Assembly: GCA_937890355.1 (NCBI GenBank)
Contig: CALACW010000036.1
Coordinates: 1-28,756 of the forward strand
From: CALACW01 sp002431305
GTDB taxonomy: Bacteria > Bacillota > Clostridia > Oscillospirales > Acutalibacteraceae
Reading direction: 5' to 3'
DNA length: 28,756 bases
Shown: positions 15,120 through 22,003 of the stretch, in pieces
Numbering within the stretch: the stretch's first letter is position 1
Layout: every line of letters begins with the position of its first letter
Notes under the pieces: generated by a model
Told to the model about the DNA's origin: nothing
Database searches by the model: none
The model's input: only the letters and a program-made list of their open reading frames with translations
Program-made: the position numbers and the translations under genes

Positions 15120-17384
15120 ATGAATTATGAAGAAAAACTCACGCAGTTAGCTTCCGATTACGCTGATTGGTGGAATAAGGGCTATGAAATGCCGTCTATG
15201 ACGAGCAATCTTTACCCCTACGACAACATGTTTTCCCCCGTACGCGTAAACAGGCTGACTCTTAAAAACCGCCTTGTCATGGCTCCTATGGGCAACATCT
15301 GCATGTGTGACGAAACAGGACGTCCCAACGAGAAAATGCTCAAGTATTTTGAGGAAAGAGCCAAAGGCGGAGTGGGTCTTATCACGACCGGACTTATTCC
15401 CGTTACATACGGAATCGATAAGTCTCTTATAGAACTGGGCGATCTTACTTACTTCCCCCGTATCGACAGAAGCCGTACCGTTTTCGCTCCCTGGCGTGAT
15501 CTTGCCGGTATGTGCCACGCTCACGGCAGTGCGATATTTATCCAGCTTACGGCGGGTCTCGGCAGAGTAGGAAATCCCCAATGTCTTACGAACCAGCTTA
15601 AACTTCCCAGAAGCGCGTCGTTCAATCCCAACTGGTACATGAAGGACGTTCCCTGTTTAAGACTTTCGGATATGAGTCTTAATAAAATCATTAAAAAGAT
15701 AGGTCAGGGCAGTGCGGACGCTAAGGCTTGCAATCTCGACGGCGTATATCTTCACGGCCACGAGGGCTATCTTATCGAGCAGATTACGAATAAGGCGTTC
15801 AACCACAGAAAGCTCGGCAAATTCGCCGACCCGACCGTATTCGGTATCGAAATGGTTAAAGAAATTCGCCGCAGAGTAGGCGCGAACTTCCCGATTATGT
15901 ACAGAATTGACCTTTCGCTCATGCTCAACGCCACATATAAGGCGAAGATGGACAATGTAAGTCCTCTTAAAAAGTTCAAGAATGAGAGAAAGATTGAGGA
16001 AACTCTCGAATACATGAGAAAGCTTGTTGAAGCGGGCGTTGATATGTTCGACGTCGATCTCGGATGTTACGACAACTGGTGGCTTCCGCATCCGCCTTCA
16101 TCAATGCCCTCGGGATGTTTCCTTGACATTTCCGAGATTGCAAAGAAATATTTTGCGGATAATAATATTAAATCCAATATGGGGCTCGAGGTTCCCGTCG
16201 TAGCCGTAGGTAAGCTCGGTTATCCCGACTTTGCCGAAAAAGCGTTGAGAGACGGCAAGTGCGACATGATAATGCTCGGCAGACCCCTTCTTGCCGACGC
16301 TGAATGGTGCAACAAGGCGTATGCCGGCAAGGTAAGCGATATCAGACCCTGTATCGGATGTCAGGAGGCTTGCCTCAACGAGTTCGTCGAGGGCGGACAT
16401 CCCCAGTGTGCGGTTAACCCGAGAACGGCGTTCGAGGAGGAGTATTCTCCCGAAATTCCGAAAGCGGACGTTGTTAAGAAGGTCGCTGTCGTAGGCGCTG
16501 GACCTGCGGGTATCGTTGCTGCCGATACTCTTATTAAGAGAGGACATAAGGTCGACCTTTACGAAAAATCGGGCGAAATCGGCGGAAGCGTTATCCCCGG
16601 AAGCAAGCCCATGATTAAATATGAATTCAAGAATTATCTTGATTATCTCAAGGGCGTTGTCGCTAAACTTGAAAAGAACGAAAACTTCAAGCTGTTTATG
16701 AATACCGCCGCAGACGCGAAATCTCTTAAAGAAAAGGGCTGCGATACCATCGTTATAGCAACGGGTACCGTTCAGAACAGACCTCCCGTCGAGGGTATTA
16801 ATAATAAAAACGTCGTATTCGCAGTCGACGTTCTCAACGACCATAATATAGTTAAGGACGCTGAGGATATCGTCGTTATCGGCGGCGGCGTAGTAGGCGC
16901 GGAGACCGCTTACGTATTAAGATACGAGCTTAACAAGAACGTTAAGGTCGTTGAGATGGATAAGTACATCATGAACCATGCATGTACCGCGAACAGAGGA
17001 CATCTTATCCATTACCTTGAGGAGGGCGGAGTCGAGCTTCTTAATATGACTACGCTTAAAAAGGTTGAGGACGGCAAAATTGTTGTTGAACAGAATATCA
17101 ATAAGAACGTTCCCAATCCCTACATCACATGGTCTCCGATTCTTCCCGAGAACGTTGAGAATCCCATGGACGCGTTAAGACCTATCAAGAACGAGCCCGT
17201 TACCCGCGAGCTTAAGGCTGATATGGTTGTTCTCGCGGCAGGAAACAGAAGCGCGATTGATATTTACTATGACTGCGTAAAGGAGCACGCCGCAAGCGAA
17301 ATATTCAACGTCGGCGACAGCTTCAAGGGCGCGAGAGTATTCGAGGCTGTACGCAGTGCATACCGCAAGGCGCGTTCAATCTGA
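15120..17384 (+). CDS. Old Yellow Enzyme-type Fe-S flavoenzyme (dienoyl-CoA / enoate reductase family)
   Basis: A 754 aa multi-cofactor reductase. After an unusual 34-residue N-terminal extension comes an OYE TIM barrel (about 35-400) with FMN-site features NRLVMAPM (50-57) and HGHEGYLIEQ (212-221). A four-cysteine cluster follows at C411, C414, C418 and C430 (CIGCQEAC...C), fitting the [4Fe-4S] of dienoyl-CoA and enoate reductases. An FAD-binding fold has GAGPAG at 459-464, and an NAD(P) fold has GGGVVG at 588-593. Electrons should pass NAD(P)H-FAD-Fe/S-FMN-substrate. The usual OYE segment resembling YGGSxENR is replaced by LGKFADPTVF (232-241), suggesting an atypical substrate pocket. It is first in an operon with aconitase-X subunits. 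The substrate is unknown. Codon use looks strongly biased, like that of S1. Confidence 0.88.
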   Translation: MNYEEKLTQLASDYADWWNKGYEMPSMTSNLYPYDNMFSPVRVNRLTLKNRLVMAPMGNICMCDETGRPNEKMLKYFEERAKGGVGLITTGLIPVTYGIDKSLIELGDLTYFPRIDRSRTVFAPWRDLAGMCHAHGSAIFIQLTAGLGRVGNPQCLTNQLKLPRSASFNPNWYMKDVPCLRLSDMSLNKIIKKIGQGSADAKACNLDGVYLHGHEGYLIEQITNKAFNHRKLGKFADPTVFGIEMVKEIRRRVGANFPIMYRIDLSLMLNATYKAKMDNVSPLKKFKNERKIEETLEYMRKLVEAGVDMFDVDLGCYDNWWLPHPPSSMPSGCFLDISEIAKKYFADNNIKSNMGLEVPVVAVGKLGYPDFAEKALRDGKCDMIMLGRPLLADAEWCNKAYAGKVSDIRPCIGCQEACLNEFVEGGHPQCAVNPRTAFEEEYSPEIPKADVVKKVAVVGAGPAGIVAADTLIKRGHKVDLYEKSGEIGGSVIPGSKPMIKYEFKNYLDYLKGVVAKLEKNENFKLFMNTAADAKSLKEKGCDTIVIATGTVQNRPPVEGINNKNVVFAVDVLNDHNIVKDAEDIVVIGGGVVGAETAYVLRYELNKNVKVVEMDKYIMNHACTANRGHLIHYLEEGGVELLNMTTLKKVEDGKIVVEQNINKNVPNPYITWSPILPENVENPMDALRPIKNEPVTRELKADMVVLAAGNRSAIDIYYDCVKEHAASEIFNVGDSFKGARVFEAVRSAYRKARSI

Positions 17385-17431
17385 TAATTTAACGTTCGGA
17401 TTAAAAAAAAGAGAGAAAGGATAATCGTTTT

Positions 17432-18721
17432 ATGGCTGAAATAAAAATGGCTCTGACTCCGGAGCAGCAGGATATCCTTGACGGTAAAAAAGGCGAGACC
17501 ATGGCTAAGGTTATGAAAACTCTCGTCCTTTACGGCGAGGCATTCGGCGCGGAGAAAATGGTTCCCGTTACGAGCAAAATGGGACATCTTGTAACAAGTT
17601 TCGGACTCGGCGTTATGAAGCCCGTTTACGAGCTTATGGATAAACTTATCGACGCGGGCGCTCTTTCGTCGCAGAAATTTTCCGTTGACCCCAAGCCCCT
17701 CGATAAAAACGTTCCGTCAAATCTTATAGAAAATCTTGTATTCAAGAAATTTATGTATAATGCGCAGGACAGATACGACGCTCAGCTTCGTAAATTAGGT
17801 CTTGTAAACGATAACGCTTACACTTGCGCGTGCTATCTTGACGAAATAGGCAATACCCCGAAAAAAGGCGAAATCCTCTCGTGGGCGGAATCGAGCGCGG
17901 TTGTTTTTGCAAACTCCGTTCTCGGCGCGAGATGCAACCGTAACTCGGGTATTATCGAACTTTTCGGTTCTATAGTAGGCTTTGTTCCGTACTTCGGACT
18001 CCTTACCGACGAGGGCAGAAAAGCGACGTGGGTTATCGAGGTTAAGACGAGCAAAAAGCCCGAGGCGCAGATTTTAGGCTCCGCTATCGGTATGAAGGTT
18101 ATGGAGGATGTTCCGTATATCAAGGGTCTTGATAAATGGATAGGCACCGAAATAAACAACGACGTTAAGGCTTATCTTAAAGACTTCGGCGCGGCTACCG
18201 CTTCAAACGGCGCGGTAGGTCTCTATCACGTTGAAAATCTTACTCCCGAGGCTGTCGAGCAGGGCGAAAAGCTCATTGCCGAAAACGCTCAGACTTACGT
18301 TATCGACGACGCGGAACTTCAGAGAGTTAAGGATAATTACCCCGTCATCTGGAAGGATAAGAACGCAAAGCCCAAGCTTTGCTTCGTAGGATGTCCTCAC
18401 CTTACATACGACCAGCTTATCGAGTGGACGGATAATGTTTATGAGAGACTCAGAAAGAGCGAACTTTCCAAAGTTTCGATTCCGACCGTATTTACTGCGG
18501 CTCCCGACGTTGTTGACAAGTTCAATAAAACCGGCTATGCGGCAAAACTCAAGACTACCGGCGTAGTTTTAAGCTACATCTGCCCGCTCATGTATATGAA
18601 CAACCCGCTCTGCGGTAAGAAGCCAGTAATTACGAACTCGAATAAACTTCGTACGTACACTTCCGCAAGATACTATACGAGCGACGAAATACTCGACTAT
18701 ATCACAAAGGAGGTAAAGTGA
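17432..18721 (+). CDS. Aconitase X catalytic (large) subunit
   Basis: A 429 aa protein of the aconitase-X catalytic domain family (DUF521). Known members are cis-3-hydroxyproline dehydratases in bacteria and phosphomevalonate dehydratases in archaea. Family-like segments are LTPEQQDILDGKKGE (8-22), TCACYL (131-136), NSVLGARCNRNSG (161-173), FVGCPHLTYDQL (318-329) and TNSNKLRTY (401-409). Candidate Fe-S or catalytic cysteines are C132, C134, C168, C321, C384 and C394. The GARC segment has Cys where I recall Thr in many relatives, and the protein looks divergent. AGAAAGGA lies about 10 bases before the ATG. The 3' end carries the ribosome site of the small subunit. Its substrate cannot be told from sequence. 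The MEP enzyme IspH encoded nearby argues against the mevalonate role. Confidence 0.85.
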   Translation: MAEIKMALTPEQQDILDGKKGETMAKVMKTLVLYGEAFGAEKMVPVTSKMGHLVTSFGLGVMKPVYELMDKLIDAGALSSQKFSVDPKPLDKNVPSNLIENLVFKKFMYNAQDRYDAQLRKLGLVNDNAYTCACYLDEIGNTPKKGEILSWAESSAVVFANSVLGARCNRNSGIIELFGSIVGFVPYFGLLTDEGRKATWVIEVKTSKKPEAQILGSAIGMKVMEDVPYIKGLDKWIGTEINNDVKAYLKDFGAATASNGAVGLYHVENLTPEAVEQGEKLIAENAQTYVIDDAELQRVKDNYPVIWKDKNAKPKLCFVGCPHLTYDQLIEWTDNVYERLRKSELSKVSIPTVFTAAPDVVDKFNKTGYAAKLKTTGVVLSYICPLMYMNNPLCGKKPVITNSNKLRTYTSARYYTSDEILDYITKEVK

Positions 18722-18722
18722 G

Positions 18723-19166
18723 ATGAAAACTTTTAAAGGCAGACCGGTAGTACCCGGAAAAGCTGAAGCGACGGCACTAGTTTCTCATAACGGATTTAAC
18801 ACTCTCGCAAGTTTTCAGCACAGCCTCATGTTCGGCGATAAGACCGCTAAGTGCGGAGATCAGAACAACGCCGATATATATGAAAAGCCCATGGCGGGAA
18901 CGGCTCTCTGTCTTCCCCAGACCATAGGCTCGACTACGGGCGGTATGGTTCTCTACTGCGCAAACGTAATGGGCAGAACTCCCGCTTGTCTCCTGTTCGC
19001 TCATCCTATCGATTCCCTCGCCGCCGCAGGTGCGGTTCTCTCCGCTGTATGGAACGAGAACAACCCCATGCCGACGGTTGATAATCTGGGACAGGAATTC
19101 CTTGATTATGTTAAAACGGGAATGAAGATTACTGTCGCAGAGGACGGCACAGTAACTGTAGAGTAA
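18723..19166 (+). CDS. Aconitase X swivel (small) subunit
   Basis: A 147 aa protein of the aconitase-X swivel domain family (DUF126), which docks on the large subunit to complete the active site. The family pattern is visible: a start reading KGRPVVPGKAEATALVS, then GDKTAKCGDQNN, AGTALCLPQTIGSTTGGMVLY (split over residues 58-78), and the FAHPIDSLAAAGAVLS segment. The GST loop at 69-71 contains a serine (S70) at the place expected for a catalytic or substrate-binding residue. The AAAGGAGG ribosome site lies within the last codons of the large subunit, with one base between the large-subunit stop and this ATG, so equal expression is expected. Confidence 0.88.
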   Translation: MKTFKGRPVVPGKAEATALVSHNGFNTLASFQHSLMFGDKTAKCGDQNNADIYEKPMAGTALCLPQTIGSTTGGMVLYCANVMGRTPACLLFAHPIDSLAAAGAVLSAVWNENNPMPTVDNLGQEFLDYVKTGMKITVAEDGTVTVE

Positions 19167-19234
19167 AGGGAATGTTAAAAATGCCCGGACCGCAAAAAGT
19201 CATTGTAAATATAAAAGCTGTTTGCTTTTTGCTA

Positions 19235-19338
19235 TGAATCTGCCTCACCCTCGGAGTACTTTTGTACGCCGTCGGGCAAGCATCAACCGCCGTTGCGGAC
19301 GGCAGTTGATGTTCGGCTGATTCATTCCGAACGTTTTT
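19235..19338 (+). ncRNA. Structured 3' UTR element (three-way-junction-like) ending in a terminator
   Basis: Read by eye on the plus strand. P1 is TGAATC (19235-19240) with GATTCA (19319-19324). P2 is TGCC...GGCA (19241-19278) with inner CGG/CCG and GTAC/GTAC pairs and a TTTT loop. P3 is a long hairpin CATCAACCGCCGT / ACGGCAGTTGATG (19281-19311) with one mismatch. It is followed by the terminator stem GTTCGG / CCGAAC (19311-19316, 19327-19332) and TTTTTT. The P1 3' strand lies in the terminator loop. I do not recognise an Rfam family. It could be a stabilising 3' UTR, a 3'-derived small RNA or a chance fold. Confidence 0.42.
19311..19338 (+). terminator. Intrinsic terminator of the flavoprotein-aconitase X operon
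   Basis: GTTCGG / CCGAAC stem with a 10-base loop, followed by GTTTTTT. It is the first T-rich terminator downstream of the small subunit gene. Confidence 0.68.
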
Positions 19339-19370
19339 TCCTATTCCCTCTGATTTTATCTAGTTTTAAT

Positions 19371-19412
19371 AAAAAGGCTGTAAATCGCGGAATCTGCGGT
19401 TTACAGCTTTTT
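19371..19412. terminator. Bidirectional terminator between convergent genes
   Basis: A stem GCTGTAAA / TTTACAGC (19377-19384, 19400-19407) with extra inner CGC/GCG pairs. It is flanked by AAAAA on the left and TTTTT on the right, so it can stop both the plus-strand aconitase-X transcript and the minus-strand traX transcript. Confidence 0.82.
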
Positions 19413-19420
19413 GTTGTTTT

Positions 19421-20185
19421 TTATTTAAAAACGTATTGATTCATAATTCCTATTATAAATAAATGAAGCGGGTAGTATATGTAGAAAAACCATTTCATAA
19501 ATTTATTGAATCTGATATTTTTTCCGCGTTCGCCGTTGTATGTGTATATTATCGGGATTGAAAGTACAACAGCCATTTGCAGTATTCCGTAGACTTTGTC
19601 TATCGCTGATATATATACCAGCGAGTATACGGCGGCGTAAATTATCAGCCAAACGGACTGCATTTTCAGATTATTTCTGTTCGTTCCGAATGATAAAATA
19701 AACAGGGAAGCCGCACAGCTCCAGTCGCTCGGCAGGGCGAGAACGCAGATTAATAATATCAGCAGAACTTTTAACGCCTTGCTTTTTATTTTTTTGCTGT
19801 AAGCGGTTCTAAGCATTAAGAGTCCTAACGTCAGAGACCACATTACGCTCGTCTGATTGAAAATTTTACCGCTGTAAAACGGGATAAACGAGTGAAAATC
19901 CGAATAATTTCCCGAAGCGAAAACATACGCAAAGTGAGAAACAATAGCGAAGAGGAACATTCTCAATGTGTACTTGTTTATATTTTTCGTATAATGAAAT
20001 CCCTCTGCGACGCAGTAACACATTATCGGGCACGTGATTCTGCCGATTATGTGCATTATAACAGGCAGAAAATCCGTCGGATATCCGGGGAACTGCATCC
20101 ACGCGATATGGTCGAGAGTCATTGCGAAAACGGCGATAAGCTTAATCGAATTTGAGTTTAAAAATCCCGTTTTTCTTTGAGTCAT
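19421..20185 (-). CDS. TraX family membrane protein
   Basis: A 254 aa polytopic membrane protein of the TraX family. The N-terminal segment NSNSIKLIAVFAMTLDHIAW and the following IIGRITCPIMCYCVAEGFHYT are diagnostic, then several hydrophobic helices (about 6-8 in all). Plasmid TraX acetylates pilin, but chromosomal clostridial members are of unknown function, and nothing else conjugative is present. The ATG at 20183-20185 shares one base with the TGA of the upstream sugar acetyltransferase gene, so the two are translationally coupled. A related role in acylating an envelope or secreted product is an inference. Confidence 0.8.
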   Translation of the reverse strand: MTQRKTGFLNSNSIKLIAVFAMTLDHIAWMQFPGYPTDFLPVIMHIIGRITCPIMCYCVAEGFHYTKNINKYTLRMFLFAIVSHFAYVFASGNYSDFHSFIPFYSGKIFNQTSVMWSLTLGLLMLRTAYSKKIKSKALKVLLILLICVLALPSDWSCAASLFILSFGTNRNNLKMQSVWLIIYAAVYSLVYISAIDKVYGILQMAVVLSIPIIYTYNGERGKNIRFNKFMKWFFYIYYPLHLFIIGIMNQYVFK

Positions 20186-20814
20186 CAGCCGTCGTCTCCG
20201 TTTAATAAATACTCGGGGATTTTTCTGTCCTTAAAATAGAATTCGCGGTCGTGTTCGTTTATCTTTCTTGCGACTCTGCACGGATTTCCGTACGCGACGG
20301 AGTCCGCCGGGATATCCTTTGTCACAACGCTTCCCGCACCGATAACGCAGTTGTCGCCGATTGTAACGCCCGGAACGACGATAACGCCCGCACCGAGCCA
20401 ACAGTTAGAGCCTATATGCACGCTCATGTTGTACTGATATGCTTTTTTTCGAAGTTCAGGCAGAACCGGATGTCCCGCCGTCGCTATGACTACGTTAGGA
20501 CCGAACATTGTGTAAGAGCCTACGTAAATATGCGTGTCGTCGACGAGAGTCAAACCGAAATTTGCGTATACATTATCCCCGAAATGGACGTGTCTGCCTC
20601 CCCAGTTTGCGTGAAGCGGCGGTTCTATATAGCAGTTTGAGCCGATTTCGGCAAACATGTCTTTGAGCATTTTCTCTCTTAATTTTAACTGAGCGGGACG
20701 CGTATTGTTAAAGTCATATAATTTATCAAGACATTGAAGCTGAATATCCATTATGCTCCTGTCGTTGGGATAATAGATTTCACACGTGTGCATTTTGTCT
20801 TTCATTTCGCTCAT
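20185..20814 (-). CDS. Hexapeptide-repeat sugar O-acetyltransferase (maltose/galactoside type)
   Basis: A 209 aa left-handed beta-helix acetyltransferase of the LacA/Maa/NodL family, which transfers acetyl from acetyl-CoA to sugar hydroxyls. The N-terminal Maa-like cap includes the YDFNNTRPAQ segment, followed by hexapeptide repeats from about residue 70. The catalytic loop ATAGHPV holds the expected His. The C-terminal part reads VTIGDNCVIGAGSVVTKDIP and AYGNPCRV, as usual. GGAGA lies before the ATG at 20814. The ATG three codons further in is a possible alternative. It is coupled to traX downstream. Confidence 0.9.
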   Translation of the reverse strand: MSEMKDKMHTCEIYYPNDRSIMDIQLQCLDKLYDFNNTRPAQLKLREKMLKDMFAEIGSNCYIEPPLHANWGGRHVHFGDNVYANFGLTLVDDTHIYVGSYTMFGPNVVIATAGHPVLPELRKKAYQYNMSVHIGSNCWLGAGVIVVPGVTIGDNCVIGAGSVVTKDIPADSVAYGNPCRVARKINEHDREFYFKDRKIPEYLLNGDDG

Positions 20815-20849
20815 AATAAATCTCCGTAAACATACTGAAGGATGTGTCT

Positions 20850-20858
20850 ATTGTACCA
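20850..20858 (-). promoter_or_regulatory. Extended -10 element of the acetyltransferase-traX operon
   Basis: On the minus strand TGGTACAAT (20850-20858) matches an extended -10 with the TG dinucleotide. The -35 region is weak. It lies about 35 bases upstream of the ATG at 20814. Confidence 0.4.
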
Positions 20859-20972
20859 TAAGTTATGATGAAACTTTATTGTCGAATTAGACAAAGTAAT
20901 ACTCGAACGTTTGTTTAATGCGACGAAAAATCAATAATTAAATAATTTAATATTTTTTTAAGACTCTCTTTG

Positions 20973-20981
20973 TGATACAAT
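20973..20981 (+). promoter_or_regulatory. Extended -10 element of the hydrolase-ceramidase-like operon
   Basis: TGATACAAT (20973-20981) is an extended -10 in AT-rich DNA, without a clear -35. A GGGAGG ribosome site follows before the ATG at 21041. Confidence 0.4.
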
Positions 20982-21040
20982 TAATAAGGTATTTTTTTTC
21001 GGGATATATTTTCCGGCTTTGACAGGGAGGATTATTTACC

Positions 21041-21979
21041 ATGATAAGTCTCAGCAGAAATTACAGTATTGAATCGAATTCGCACCTTGCCGAACTCAAC
21101 GTTATGTCTTACTATTCGGCTACTCAGCTTGACGTCAAGGGCATTGTTCAGATATGTCACGGCATGGCGGAGCATCTTGAGAGATATGAGGAGTTTATCG
21201 ATTTTCTTACCTCGTCCGGCTACGTCGTATTCATTCACGACCATTTAGGTCACGGCAAGAGTGTAAAAAATGACGGCGAACTCGGCTATTTCGGCGAGAA
21301 AGACGGATATAAAACGCTCGTTAACGACGTAAAGCTCGTTACCGACCTTGCAAAGGACAAATATCCCGAGCTTCCCGTATTCCTGTTTGGGCACTCCATG
21401 GGTTCTTTTATTGCAAGATACTATACGGAGCTTTATTCCGCAGGAATTAAGGGCGCTGTTTTCTGCGGTACCGCAGGACCAAATCCCGGCGCTAAGGTCG
21501 GAGTTATGCTTGCAAATTTGATTATAAAGCAGAAAGGCTCTCATTACAGGTCGAAACTTATAGATAAAATCGCGTTCGGCTCGTACAACAAAAGATGCCG
21601 TCCGCAGAGAACGCCTTTTGACTGGCTCACTACGGACAATGCGATTGTTGATAAATATATTGAGGACAAATACTGCGGATTCCTTTTCACCGCCGCGGGT
21701 TACAGAGACCTGTTCAACCTCCTTATAACCGTAAACCGCCCCGAGTGGTTCACGTCGTTTAATAACGATTTTCCCGTACTCCTCATTGCGGGCGAGGACG
21801 ACCCCGTAGGCTCGTACGGCGCGGGAGTTAAGAAAGTATATGATTCTCTTGTTTCTGCAGGACATACGAATGTTGAGATGAAGCTTTATCCCGGCGACAG
21901 ACACGAGATATTAAACGAGTCTGATAAAAAGGACGTTTTTGCCGACGTTCTCAAGTGGCTTGAAAAAACAAACAAATAA
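21041..21979 (+). CDS. Alpha/beta hydrolase, lysophospholipase / monoacylglycerol lipase-like
   Basis: A 312 aa serine hydrolase without signal peptide. It has an oxyanion-loop HG (40-41), the DHLGHGKS segment (67-74), the nucleophile elbow GHSMGS (117-122, Ser119), the acid in GEDDPVG (Asp253 or 254) and the catalytic His in PGDRHEI (His288). This layout matches the Hydrolase_4 / lysophospholipase family, whose members cleave fatty acyl esters. GGGAGG precedes the ATG. It is followed 24 bases later by the ceramidase-fold gene and probably shares its transcript, suggesting a lipid or acyl-amide substrate. The exact substrate is unknown. Confidence 0.86.
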   Translation: MISLSRNYSIESNSHLAELNVMSYYSATQLDVKGIVQICHGMAEHLERYEEFIDFLTSSGYVVFIHDHLGHGKSVKNDGELGYFGEKDGYKTLVNDVKLVTDLAKDKYPELPVFLFGHSMGSFIARYYTELYSAGIKGAVFCGTAGPNPGAKVGVMLANLIIKQKGSHYRSKLIDKIAFGSYNKRCRPQRTPFDWLTTDNAIVDKYIEDKYCGFLFTAAGYRDLFNLLITVNRPEWFTSFNNDFPVLLIAGEDDPVGSYGAGVKKVYDSLVSAGHTNVEMKLYPGDRHEILNESDKKDVFADVLKWLEKTNK

Positions 21980-22003
21980 TTATAAAAGAGGTTATATATA
22001 TCA

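Noticed and set aside
19181..19237. Short frame of 18 codons after the aconitase-X small subunit, with AAAGGG upstream
   Set aside because: Possible leader-like peptide, but too short, with no known sequence and no downstream gene on the same strand to regulate.
19421..20185. TraX as sign of a conjugative or integrative element
   Set aside because: No relaxase, coupling protein, integrase, transposase or att-like repeats are present; chromosomal TraX genes occur widely in Clostridia.
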